Shown piece after piece: positions 23,031 through 34,900 of a stretch of DNA of 64,000 nt. Source of the DNA: Erythroxylum novogranatense (lineage: Eukaryota; Streptophyta; Magnoliopsida; Malpighiales; Erythroxylaceae); the NCBI GenBank assembly GCA_029891385.1, contig CM057233.1, positions 29,432,540 to 29,496,539 on the forward strand. Direction: 5' to 3'. The notes beneath the pieces were generated by a model. The model was not told where the DNA came from, did not search any database, and was given only the letters and a program-made list of their open reading frames with translations. A program made the position numbers and the translations under genes. How positions within the stretch are numbered: the stretch's first letter is position 1; every line of letters begins with the position of its first letter.

Positions 23031-23082
23031 TGTAACATCCCGTTACTGCTAGCAAGGGTATTCTGGTAAGTTAGGATGGACT
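23031..23082 (+). repeat. first 52 bp of C LTR1
   Basis: TGTAACATCCCGTTACTG onward, similar to the first 50 bp of the B LTR. It is cut by insertion of B, whose duplication GGACT is at 23078-23082 and 43843-43847. Confidence 0.8.
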
Positions 23083-25271
23083 TGTAACATCCCGTCACCG
23101 ATGGGTAGGTTATATTGGTAAATTGTAACGGGTTAGGATTCTTACCCCACATTATTGACTGAGCATTCATTTGGCCTCTAATTGTAGATGATTGAGCCAT
23201 TTGGCACATGCACATATTTGTACATGCATACATTGACATTCCCGGTTTATTTGGTTATAACTGTAATTGAGAATCTCGAGAATTATGGGTTATTAATCTT
23301 TAAAAAAAATATTTGGAGAGTGTCAATAATGATTTTTCAATTTTAGAGAATTTTAGGAAATTTTTCTAGAATTTTTCGGGGTTTAATCCCGGACTAAGAA
23401 AAATACCGGGTGACAGACCAATGGGAAATTATGGATATGTGGCTATATGGGTATTGGACAAGTGTAATTGTTGGAATTTGGGTTTTTATTTATTACTTGA
23501 TGGAATTAATGAAGGCTTGACACATGGCATGACATATGGCATGATATTAGCCATGTATTTCTTTAAGTAACCTTATAATTGTCTTTTTTTAAAGCTTATT
23601 CACTCACTCTCATGACACTCTCTCTACTTGGAGGAACTTAGATGATTTTTCCCCCATCTTCGTGCCTTCTCTTCTTCCTTTCCTTGGTGAACTTTGATCA
23701 TTCTAATCCCTTTGTTTTGAACATCTTATACCTCCTCCACTTTGCTCTTCTTTCCATCAAAGAAGTTGTTCTCTTTTCAACCCTAGAGATGGTGATTTAC
23801 GTGGGTGGTGGAGCAAGATAGGTCTTGGGATTTTCCTTGAAGAATTTGGAGATTTAGTGACTTAATTAGGTAAGTTTCATGTCTCATGTTATATACATGG
23901 TTATTGGAAGCTAGTTTGATGAGAAGGTGAGGATTGAGTGTGAATGGAGTATGTGTCTAACTTGTTGTGTTTTGAGTGTGTATGCTGAGCCTAAGTGAAT
24001 GTATAAATGATGTAGTCACTTATTTCTTGTCCATTAGGATGCTTATGAATGTGAAATTGGTATTAGAAGTGATAGGAGTTAAGTTGAAGATGAAAGCTGG
24101 TAAATGGATATTGAACCTATTGCAATGTTTTGATCATAACTCATTGTGTAGGTAAGCAAATGAGTTGCGATTTGTGCCCAATTAAATTTGAGCTTGTTGG
24201 CTACAATTTTGTGTGAAATAGGTATTGTTAAAGTGTAACGCTAAAAGGTCGAAAATTTGCATGGAAAGTTATTATTTTAGTGTCTGTGAACAGTAACCGA
24301 AACTATGACCAAAGTGTTTTGTTGATTTTTCTAAATTAATTGATATGGAATTAGGGAAAATGGTCTTCATGAAAGTTGAAGAATATTAAGTTAGCTTTCC
24401 ATTTCCACTGATTTTGCTATTTTTAGAGATGTATAGTGGGAGATACGAACTGTTTACTTTTGACTGGTTTTTGAGCATTTTGTGGAAACCTAGACTAAGT
24501 GTGGATTTGGTGCACATTCTGATTTGTAGCAATTTTAACGATTTCTGTGGATTGAATTAGCTTGAGTGATCTTCTGAAGAGTTGTAGAGGAAACATTTAT
24601 CTTGAAAATGGTATATAGAATGTAATTTTTCGAGATCATATTTGGGAGTTATGATTTTTTTAAAAAACTGAACCTAAGCTAGGTCATGGACTGCTGATCA
24701 CGGCAGAAACTTGTATAACAGTTTTGAATTGGTTACAAATGGAATTGGCTCTTAAGCTCTTCATGAAACTTGAATTATGTGGTTTTATCTTTCCAATGAT
24801 ATAAGGTAGTGATTTTGTTGACTTTTTTACAGGGAGTTATGCTCGATAGAACCATGACTGTCCAGATTGGGTGATTTCTGGGGCAGCATCATTGATTGAA
24901 TTATTTGACTTAGTTAGCAATTGAATTTGATTTTGGGTTGTTCATTAAAGTTGTTGATAACATTGTGATATTTCTGAGCATATTTATTGTGTAATTTTGA
25001 TGAAGGAACTGGAAAGTTACGGATTTTATAAACTATTGCCCTGTTTTGGCAAAGGTTGCACTGTTTTGAGAGGCATTGTGTGGATAGTATCTTTGATTGC
25101 ATTTTTGATATCCTTAGAGGTGGATTTAGCTTTTGTGTCCTTCATCAAACTTGTAGATCTCTCTTTTCTCTATGAAATAGACACCAAGTTTGTCTAATTT
25201 GGAATTCGGAGTAGGGAGTTATGACCTAAACAAGTTGACATGTCGAAGGAAAGGGTTTCAGATTTTTCATT

Positions 25272-25412
25272 TTAATAAGACTAGTCGACTATAACTTGTA
25301 CTAGTCGACTAGGATTCTCAAACCAGTCGACTAGAACCTACACTAGTCGACTAGGACATGTGTTTTCATATACTAGTTGACTACGACATGTACTAGTCGA
25401 CTAGGATGCGTA
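25272..25412. repeat. ACTAGTCGACTAG palindrome array, B LTR1
   Basis: About seven copies of the palindromic core AGTCGACT within (A)CTAGTCGACTAG, spaced about 20 bp apart. It ends just before the conserved 'TCCGACATCCGATTGA' motif. LTR2 has a shorter version at 42051-42155, so copy number has changed since insertion. Confidence 0.85.
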
Positions 25413-26239
25413 TTTTTTCTTCTTTTGCTCATAACTTTTCCATCCGACATCCGATTGACCTGATTCTTGAGGCATCGGATTCATGAAAGGTTGAATTTCA
25501 TTTTTATGGGAAATTGGAAATTTTTGGACGAAAAATTGACGTGGGTCCGGGTAATAGTTATGTGACCACTTTTTTATTTATTTTTGGACCAATTGAGTTC
25601 TAATTTTTAGATGGAATTGTTATGATGGAAAATAGGATTAGGACCGGGAATATCATGAACATGCATTGTCCTTATTCTATAATTGTGCATAAATGGAAAT
25701 TCTTATGCAAAGTGATTAATGTGTGCATGTGGCATAAATTGGTAGTGCAGGATAAATGTACGAACTCAGGCGTTCTCAGAGGAAACCAATGCAAATCTGG
25801 AGCGTACTGTGAGTAGACCTAGATGGTCTTATTTATTGGTTATTTGCTTTTGTTATATGTTGAATGAGTATTAATTTATTTTATTGATTGTGATTAAATA
25901 TGGGTTCCGGACATAAGGTCCGGTGATTGATTATGTGTCGGGAAGTGCGTCATTGAAGTGCTCCTTGAATGTGAATGGGATGACCTAAGTGTATATATTG
26001 AGATTGTTAAAATGTCTTGCTTGCATAATTGCACATAAATGAAATGTGACTTCTTAATTAGATGTCGAATGTCGGACTACGGTCCGATAATAATAATTAT
26101 GATTGATTGAGCGCATGCAAATATGCAAAAGGCATTCTACTGCATGAATACATGAAAGATAATGGGAGTTGTGACCAGAGTAGTCAACAATGAGTGAGAA
26201 GAGCTTCATGCTCAGATACTGATTCAGAGCCTCAGGCTC

Positions 26240-26335
26240 AACGACAATGAGCTCTTTATGGGACAGTTTACAATGAGCCCTATATGGGACAGTTTACAAT
26301 GAGCCCTATATGGGAAAGTTTCAATGAGCCCGATA
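26240..26335 (+). repeat. 26-bp tandem repeat in B LTR1
   Basis: Three and a half copies of CAATGAGCCCTATATGGGA followed by CAGTTTA, after a GAGCC-TCA-GGCTC hairpin. The same repeat is in LTR2 (about 43000-43085). Confidence 0.8.
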
Positions 26336-27689
26336 TCCATGGGTACGGGACAATTTAGACACTCGGTCACAACAAAGTAATTAAATAGAAAGTGGGTCTC
26401 ATGCACATATGCATAACATGATTGATTTGATTGTACGAAATGGGAATGGTTGAAGTACTTGTATTGAATGAGACTTCAACATTGTATTGAATGGGAATGA
26501 TAAATTGGATTGAATGATCGATTTGATCATATTGAATATGACATTGTATCGACATAATGAAAATGTGAAACTGAATGTGAATGTGAGGTGTGATAGGGAA
26601 TATGAATTGCGACTTAATGGAAATGAAAGTGTGTGTTATATGTTATGTGATTGGGTGAACCATCGATGATGGTCACTCACTGAGTTCGCAAAACTCACCC
26701 AAAATTTGCATCTATTTTTCAGGTTTTGAAGAATACCCCGTTTGACATGGAAGTACTGTATGCAAGTGAAAGAAAGTGGTCGGGATGGGTTTAAATGCGC
26801 ATTAGTGTATTTTTTATTTTACGATATTACATATTATTGATTAGGTCAGTTTGTAAAGTCAACACTGGAATTAATTGTAGTTATGAAAAGGGCCCCAAGG
26901 CCATTGAATTGCTTACATAAATTGTTTTGTTTTCCGCATTAATGACAATATGTGTGTGTATGTGTTAAAAAAAAGAAAAATTTATACTGAGTTTTTGTTG
27001 GCCCCCGAACCTTGAGTGACAATTTGACTTAGTAATATGAATGATAAAGTGGATGAGTTGATTGAAATGAAGTTAAATAGCATGAATTAAAAAGAAAAAG
27101 TGTGAAAATTTAAAGGATTTAGAAAGTTTGACTTTTTTGGAGAGAGAATGTTTGACTTTGAGAGTTGACTTTTGTTTGAGGCAAAATTTGATAAAATGAT
27201 CTACATGAAACTTGTAGATTATGTTAAGAGCTTTCTGTAGACATAAAGTTTGCAATTTTTCGATATCGAGAGTGAAAGTTATGATTAGTCAAAGTTTATG
27301 TTTGATAAGGTTGACTTTTGACTTTAATTATAATGACTGAATCTTTGACTGAGAAATTAACCTAGTTAGAGGTTAATTGAGCTTTGATGTTCTTCATGAA
27401 AATTGAAGGATTTGTTTTGATCTTTATTTCGATATAAAGTATGCAATTTTTCGATCTCGGAATAATAAGTTATGATTTTTTACAAGTTTATATAGAGGAT
27501 AGTATCGTTGACCGAAAAATGGACTTCTGTAGGAGTCGAATTGAGTTTTATGTCCTCGTGGAAGATGTAGTGCTTCCTTCAAGCTTTCTATAAAGACTAA
27601 GTTTGTCAAAATTGGAGTCCGGAATTAAGAGTTATGAATTTCGAAAGTTTTGGATTTTTATGTGAAAAAAAAAGAGGAAAATAAAATAC

Positions 27690-27870
27690 CCGTCGCTAGG
27701 GCGACGCATCGCCCTGGTGACAGCGAGCGTTTAGCTCGCGTCACTAGGGCGACGCATCGCCGTAGCGATGGCGAGTGTCCGGCTCGCGTCGCTAGGGCGA
27801 CCCAGCCCTTGCCGCACCCAGTACGCACGCGTGTCGCTCGATACGGCGCCGTTTTTGTTTTTCCAATACG
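27690..27870. repeat. GC-rich palindrome array, A LTR1
   Basis: Repeats of GTCGCTAGGGCGAC and GCATCGCC/GCGATGGC, each able to form a hairpin. The array is strikingly GC- and CpG-rich within an AT-rich LTR. LTR2 carries the same array at 32609-32770 with several C to T differences. ORFs called here are a by-product of the missing stop codons in GC-rich sequence. Confidence 0.85.
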
Positions 27871-28604
27871 ACGCCGTTTTGATTTTTCTTGTTTGTTATT
27901 TCTTCCAATCCGACCTTTGTTCACTATTTTGCTTATATCTTTTCCGTCCGACATCTGATTGAATTGATTCTTACGGTTTTGGATTCCTAAGACAATTATC
28001 TACATCCTTATAGAATTTTGTGAATTTTTGAGATTAAATTAATGGTGATTAATTTAATCAAAGTGAGTCGGGAAATTTTCCGAGCATAGTTCAGTGTTTT
28101 ACGAAATTCGGGATCTGTAGAGATCCGATTGAAGCGATTCTTGAGGCGAAATAAAGATAAGACAAAGGGCTACAAATCATATGAAGACATGAAATGTCAA
28201 TTTTGCCCCTAAGACTTTTAATTTTTGAATTTAAGTTCGGATTAGGGTGTAATTTTTAGATTGGGAACACCTGAGAGTATTTTAAGCATAACTTTTGATC
28301 TGGGAATCAAAATGAGGCAATTCTTATTTTGAATTAAACTAGAGACATAAGGCTACAATTGTTATGAAGACATCGAGTTTCAATTCTCGGACTAAGAATG
28401 TGAACTTTTGGACGGAAATAATTGTACATGGAAAATGTGTTAGAATATGGATATAACAGAACTGTTTTGCGTATAACTTTTGGTGTAGTGATCCGAATTG
28501 AGCGCGATCAGTGGCGTTGGATTCGTATGATTGAGAGAAATATTTCTCGAGAAGGAAGTTTTAACAAATTCCTTCATCTAGATAGTGCGAATCAGATCCG
28601 CAAG

Positions 28605-28611
28605 TATAAAT
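28605..28611 (+). promoter_or_regulatory. TATA box of LTR A
   Basis: TATAAAT, followed about 100 bp later by a purine-rich leader and a splice donor. It is conserved in LTR2 (33522-33528) but lost in S. Confidence 0.4.
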
Positions 28612-28946
28612 GAAGTTAGGGGCAATTTTGGAATTAAGCTAAAGAGTGAGGGCAAAATAGTCATTTGCCCCTCAATTTTTATGACTAGGCACTCTAAAAA
28701 TCAGATGAGTGTCGTTTTAAGAGGGAGAGTCTCGATTTTTCTAGAGAAAAAGAAGAAGAAATAAGAAGAGAAAGATGAGAAGCTCTTTCGTATGGAGAAA
28801 GAAGAGAGAAAGAAGAAAGGTAAGAAATTTTTTTATTTTTCCAAGCTTCCAAGGTGATTTTCGTGCTTCTTCCATAGAGGAAATAGATGGAGGAGCTTAA
28901 GGACTTTCTTCCAAGCCCAAAATTTCAAAAATGAAGAAGAAAAGAG

Positions 28947-30453
28947 GTAAGAGAAAAATTTGAGTTTTGAGTTTTTGGTGAGATTTTTGTTGAGAAATAT
29001 GGAAAATGATATGGGTATGTGGTATTTGAAGTCAGTTTGAGAGACTGTTAAGTATATTGGATTTAATTTTGGACAAAAATTTAATTGGGATTATGCCCAA
29101 ATTTTATAATTTGGGGTTTTTGGAAATTGTGAGGGTAGAATCATGAAAAATACTATGGATTGATGATATGTGAAGTTAATTTTGAAGAATTTGTGAATTA
29201 TGATATTGAATTTGGATAAATTGGTTTAGGCCAATTTTAAGATTTGGGGAATTTTGAAATTGAGGATCTAGATATTTTGGAATTAATGTGAATTGATGAA
29301 TTGTGAAGTTCGTTTTGAAAATTAAGTTATTTATGAGATTGAATTTGAGTGTATTGGTTTAGGTCGAATTTTCGAAATTGAGGATTTTAGAAATTCTGGT
29401 TTTAGAAAGCTTGAAAATATGGTGATTATGAATTTTCTATAGTTAAGTTTGAGAATTATGCAAATTATGATGATGAATTTGGATATTTATGGCTTAGGGA
29501 ATTTTTAAGTTATAGAAAGAAGGAGGAATTTGGAGAATTGACGATTTGGACAAGCTTCTGGCATTAATTCGAGGTGGGTAGCATATTTATATTTTGATTT
29601 GTAAGCTTAATACGAATTTTGAAAAATTAAAAGAAAGCAAAAGTTTGGAATTTTGATCACTTATTGTTTTGGAAATGTTTGAAAATAAGAATTGTTTTAA
29701 GGTTTGAAATTATGATTCTAAGTGATTTCGAAAAATTATTACAAGCATAAATTCATTGTTTTAAATGATTTGCTAAATCGTTAGAAATTTTGGCTGTATT
29801 TGTTGTGGTACGCATTGATAATTATGCATATTGTTGCAATTATTGATTGATTGAATTAATTGAATTATATGATATGTGTGAATTTGTGAGATTGTTTTAA
29901 GTTGATGAAATAATGTTAGAAACGTAAAATTTTGAAAAGTGCCTTCGGGCAATTTGAATTTCCGTTTTCGATATGTGTTATGTGGGTTTGGTAGGTCCTT
30001 TGGTGAGTCAGCGCTGTCTCTATCTGGCTGCCCGCTAGTGGCACGGAGCTCCGATTTCGGACTCCCTTCACGGCTACACTGGACCGCTATGCGGGAAAGT
30101 GTAGTACGTTCATTCCACAATCGCACAGACCGCTCAGGGACTATGCAAGACGTCTGCTTGGACTAGCTGACCATTCGATATGTTATGTGTTTTCAATTTT
30201 GTTTCAGTATGTTGCATTCATATTTACGAAAATTCGAGAATTTTTGAAAAAATAAGAAAAAGTGAGATGACTATGAAAAGTTTGAAAAATATGAAAAAAA
30301 GGGTTTGAGGAAATTGTTTGAAAAATTATAAAATTTGAAAAATTAGCCCTTTTGGCAAAAGATTATGAAAAATGATTTTGGCTTATTTGTCACTTTATAA
30401 ATGTGTTATCCACGAGCTTCCGAGCTCACCCCCCCTTTTATCCCCATCTCCAG
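28947..30453 (+). other. predicted leader intron in LTR1 of A
   Basis: Donor GAG/GTAAGAG at 28947; an alternative GTAAGA lies at 28820. Acceptor: a C/T run, then CCATCTCCAG ending at 30453, directly after the GAGCT-TCCG-AGCTC hairpin. LTR2 has the donor at 33864, but its acceptor is changed from CCAGG to CCGGG near 35377. Confidence 0.45.
29938..30175 (+). other. structured RNA block in LTR1 of A
   Basis: UUCG hairpin TGCC-TTCG-GGCA at 29940-29951. Bulged hairpin GGAG/CTCC with TCCG/CGGA at 30045-30065. Compound hairpin CTACACT (30074-30080) pairing with AGTGTAG (30098-30104) around CCGC/GCGG (30084-30087, 30091-30094). Two outer base pairs differ from G in a compensatory way. Confidence 0.65.
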
Positions 30454-31287
30454 GTTTCGAGAAGGAGATCGGATGAAAGAATGTGAAGACGTCAGTTTTG
30501 ACATTTGTATAAGTTAGATTTTGAGTAATCTAAATTTGAGTATGTATATGTATATGGCTTTAGATAAGTTTGGGAAAAATGTATTTGTGTATAAAGTTGA
30601 GAATTGTGAATGATTGTGAAATTTGTATATGAAATTATGGATAATTTGGGAATATATATGTATGATTGATTTGGGAATTTGATTGAATTATGAGTTTGGT
30701 ATTGAATAGAGAATTATGGAAGTATTAGATTTAGGTTTGCGTTTTGCTGGTGTTTGGGTTCCGGACGAGAGAGTCCGATGATTCTGAGATTTGTTTGGCA
30801 TTTAGAAGTGCATTTCTTTACCCTTGCAGGTTTGGGTTAGGATAAAGACAGCCGTTATGCTGTCGAAATTTCGTTAAAATTGGATGAAAATGAGATTTTG
30901 GATTTGTATTATTTATTGTGCATGAGATCAATAAGATGAGAAAATGAGAATACAAATAAGGAAGAAAAAAAATTATACCGAATTTTGGAACGTCTTAGGG
31001 TTTCCGACGCGATTGCGATCATGTGTTCCTTCTTGTTCTCGGATGTCAGACATTTTTTAAGTATCCACTTCGCTTTGTATGTTGCTTTATGATTCGATTT
31101 GCTTTCAGTTCACCTATTCAAATTTTCGATGCGAAAGTTCCATTTATGCGCTTCACTTTCGATTCTTATGCTTTGTATTCTGATTCGAAATTTCGATACG
31201 AAATTTCCGTCTCCATTCGATTCCGTTTCCTTCGTTCTCTTCGTTTTTTGGTTGGGATCCGGTTCCCGGATCGGGTCCCAATATTTA

Positions 31288-31301
31288 TGGTATCAGAGCC
31301 C
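31288..31301 (+). promoter_or_regulatory. primer binding site of A (tRNA-iMet)
   Basis: TGGTATCAGAGCCC, four bases after LTR1. Confidence 0.85.
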
Positions 31302-31906
31302 AGTATTAGGATCTTAACTGGGCATATAAGATTGATAAGAGTGTGTGAGGATAAGATTGAAATAGTGAGGTTATGCTAAGTGATCTTTTGATTTTGATGA
31401 ACGAAGTATGATTGTCTTTAGGAATGTGAAATTGATGTGCATGACTAGTTGACGAATTCATGTGATTGGTTCGATTTGGATGTCAAGAATATGATCGATT
31501 TTTGGAGTGTGTTGAGGAACTTAAGCTTAGAATTTCTTGATAAATTATGATGAATTGATATAGATGAAAGAAAGATGACATAATGATAAAGATTAGATAT
31601 TAATTGAACCATATTAGGGTTCCTTAAGAAATGGAACATTAATTTGTGTCCATATATAAAGAAATAATGAGTTATAGATATAGTGTTTTGATATTATATA
31701 AGTGATATATGATTTAAGGAAGTGAAAATTGCGAAAAGATTGAAAATATGTATTATGAGTAATTTAGATAAAAGAGTAATTGATTATGAGTTTTGAAAAG
31801 AAATTAGTAAGAAAGTGCTTGATGATCATTGTTTAGAAAGAAATTTATGCAAGAATGAGTTACTTAGAGTTTAAGTAAGTATGAATTTCGAGGACGAAAT
31901 TCTTTT
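31302..31906 (+). other. non-coding interior of A
   Basis: About 600 bp of AT-rich sequence with no open frame of note. The first part matches G's interior (16370-16560). It ends with TTTCGAGGACGAAATTC, the conserved block seen before the PPT in B, E and F. Confidence 0.7.
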
Positions 31907-31920
31907 AAGAGGGGGAGAAA
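31907..31920 (+). promoter_or_regulatory. polypurine tract of A
   Basis: AAGAGGGGGAGAAA directly before LTR2. Confidence 0.85.
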
Positions 31921-34900
31921 TGTTGGACCCCGAACCTTGAGTGACAATTTGACTTAGTAATATGAATGATAAAGTGGATGGGTTGATTGAAATGAAGTTA
32001 AATATCATGAATTAAAAAAAAAGTGTGAAAATTTAAAGGATTTAGAAAGTTTGACTTTTTTGGAGAGAGAATGTTTGACTTTGAGAGTTGACTTTTGTTT
32101 GAGGCAAAATTTGATAAAATGATCTACATGAAACTTGTAGATTATGTTAAGAGCTTTCTGTAGACATAAAGTTTGCAATTTTTCGATTCTCGGGAGTGAA
32201 AGTTATGATTAGTCAAAGTTGATAAGGTTGACTTTTGACTTTAATTATGATGACTGAATCTTTGACTGAGAAATTAACCTAGTTAGAGGTTATTTGAGCT
32301 TCGATGTTCTGCATGAAAATTGAAGGATTTGTTTTTATCTTTATTTCGATATAAAGTATGCAATTTTTCGATCTCGGAATAATAAGTTATGATTTTTTAC
32401 AAGTTTGTGTAGAGGATAGTATCGTTGACCGAAAAATGGACTTCCGTAGGAGTCGAATTGAGTTTTATGTCCTTCGTGGAAGATGCAGTGCTTCCTTCAA
32501 GCTTTCTATAGAGACTAAGTTTGTCAAAATTGGAGTCCGGGATGAAGAGTTATGAATTTCAAAAGTTTTGGGTTTTTATGTGAAAAAAAAGAGGAAAATG
32601 AAGTACCTCGTCGCTAGGGCGACGCATCACCCTGGTGACGGCGAGCATTTAGCTCGCGTCACTAGGGCGACGCATCGCCGTAGCGATGGCGAGCGTTCAG
32701 TTCGCGTCGCCAGGGTGACCCAGCCCTCGCCGCGCCCAGTACGCGCGCGTTTCGCTCGATACGGCGCCGTTTTTGTTTCTCCAATACGACACCGTTTTGA
32801 TTTTTCTTGCTTGTTATTTCCTCCAATCCGACCTTTGTTCACTATTTTGCTTATATCTTTTCCGTCCGACATCCGATTGAGTTGATTCTTGCGGCGTTGG
32901 ATTCCTAAGACAATTATCTACATCCTCATAGAAATTTGTGAATTTTTGAGATTAAATTAATGGTGATTAATTTAATCAAAATGAGTCGGGAAATTTTTCG
33001 AGCATAGTTCAGTGTTTTGCAAAATTCGGGATCTGTAGAGATCCGATTGAAGCGATTCTTGAGGCGAAATAAATATAAGACAATGGGCTACAAATCATAT
33101 GAAGACATGAAATGTCAATTTTGCCCCTAAGACTTTTAATTTTTGAATTTAAGTTCGGATTAGGGTGTAATTTTCGGATTGGGAATACCTGAGAGTATTT
33201 TAAGCATAACTTTTGATCAGGAATCGAAATGAGGCGATTCTTGTTTTGAATTAAACTAGAGACATAAGGCTACAATTGTTATGAAGACATCGAGTTTCAA
33301 TTCTGGGATTAAGAATGTGAACTTTTGGACGGAAATAATCGTACATGGAAAATGTGTTAAAATATGGATATACCCGAACTGTTTTGCGTTTAACTTCTGG
33401 TGTAGTGATCCGAATTGAGCGCGGTCAGTGGCGTTGGATTCGTATGATTGAGAGGAATATTTCTCAAGAAGGAAGTTTTAACAAATTCCTTAATCTAGAT
33501 AGTGCGAATCAGATCCGCAAGTATAAATGAAGTTAGGGGCAATTTTGGAATTAAGCTAAAGAGTGAGGGCAAAAAAGTCATTTGCCCCTCAATTTTTATG
33601 ACTAGGCACTCTAAAAATCAGATGAGTGTCGTTTTAAGAGGGAGAGTCTCGATTTTTCTAGAGAAAAAGAAGAAGAAATAAGAAGAGAAAGATGAGAAGC
33701 TCTTTCGTATGGAGAAAGAAGAGAGAAAGAAGAAAGGTAAGAAAGTTTTTTATTTTTCCAAGCTTCCAAGGTGATTTTCGTGCTTCTTCCATGGAGGAAA
33801 TAGATGGAGGAGCTTAAGGACTTTCTTCCAAGCCCAAAATTTCGAAAATGAAGAAGAAAAGAGGTAAGAGAAAAATTTGAGTTTTGAGTTTTGAGTTTTT
33901 GGTGAGATTTTTGTTGAGAAATATGGAAAATGATATGGGTATGTGGTATTTGCAGTCAATTTGAGAGATTGTTAAGTATATTGGATTTAATTTTGGATGA
34001 AAATTTAATTGGGATTATGCCCAAATTTTATAATTTGGGGTTTTTGGAAATTGTGAGTGTAGAATCATGAAAAATACTATGGATTGATGATATGTGAAGT
34101 TAATTTTGAAGAATTTGTGAATTATGATATTGAATTTGGATAAATTGGTTTAGGCCAATTTTAAGATTTGGGGAATTTTGAAATTGAGGATCTAGATATT
34201 TTGGAATTAATGTGAATTGATGAATTGTGAAGTTAGTTTTGAAAATTAAGTTATTTATGAGATTGAATTTGAGTGTATTGGTTTAGGTCGAATTTTTAAA
34301 ATCGGGGATTTTAGAAATTCTGGTTTTAGAAAGCTTGAAAATATGGTGATTATGAATTTCCTATAGTTAAGTTTGAGAATTATGCAAATTATGATGATGA
34401 ATTTGGATATTTATGGCTTAGGGAATTTTTAAGTTATAGAAAGAAGGAGGAATTTGGAGAATTGACGATTTGGACAAGCTTCTGGCATTAAGCCGAGGTG
34501 GGTAGCATATTTATATTTTGATTTGTAAGCATAATACGAATTTTGAAAAATTAAAAGAAAACAAAAGTTTGGAATTTTGATCACTTATTGTTTTGGAAAT
34601 GTTTGAAAATAAGAATTGTTTTAAGGTTTGAAATTATGATTCTAAGTGATTTCGAAAAATTATTACAAGCTTAAATTCATTGTTTTAAATGATTTGCTAA
34701 ATCGTTAGAAATTTTCAAGCTGTATTTGTTGTGTGCTGAATTGATAATTATGCATATTGTTGCAATTATTGATTGATTGAATTAATTGAATTATATGATA
34801 TGTGTGAATTTGTGAGATTGTTTTAAGTTGATGAAATAATGTTAGAAACGTAAAATTTTGAAAAGTGCCTTGAGCAATTTGAATTTCCGTTTTCGATATG

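Larger units (their letters stand above)
23870..26722 (+). other. predicted leader intron in LTR B
   Basis: Donor TAG/GTAAGT at 23870. Acceptor TCTATTTTTCAG at 26722, directly after the hairpins ACCATC/GATGGT and GAGTT/AACTC. An earlier acceptor (TGCAG at 25750) is also possible. LTR2 has the same signals. Confidence 0.4.
23083..26995 (+). repeat. LTR1 of B, 5' part
   Basis: Starts TGTAACATCCCGTCACC. From the left it holds a TATA-like CCTTATAATTG (about 23570), a pyrimidine-rich stretch, a splice donor TAG/GTAAGT at 23870, diverged 180-bp modules (about 24380, 24560, 24760 and 25140), a palindrome array (25272-25412), a candidate acceptor TGCAG at 25750, 26-bp tandem repeats (26240-26335), two hairpins (26661-26675 and 26682-26696) and a second acceptor TTTTTCAG ending at 26722. 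It is broken at 26995 by A and resumes at 36413. Confidence 0.85.
26996..31283 (+). repeat. LTR1 of A (4.29 kb)
   Basis: Order: U3 with three or four diverged modules (27185, 27390, 27550), a GC-rich palindrome array (27690-27870), the 'TCCGACATCTGATTGA' motif, three further related modules (28130, 28300, 28490), TATAAAT at 28605, a purine-rich leader, donor GAG/GTAAGA at 28947, structured block 29938-30175, hairpin GAGCT-TCCG-AGCTC (30414-30427), acceptor CAG at 30453, then U5. Confidence 0.85.

Noticed and set aside
25622..25816. 64-codon ORF in the B LTR, also present at 42376
   Set aside because: It is shared only because the two LTRs are copies of one another, and the downstream residues differ by indels; no known domain.
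27650..27962. ORFs of about 100 codons over the GC-rich array (also 32568-32885 and 44643-44894)
   Set aside because: They are open only because the palindromic GC-rich arrays lack stop codons; the reading changes between LTR copies and no family is recognisable.
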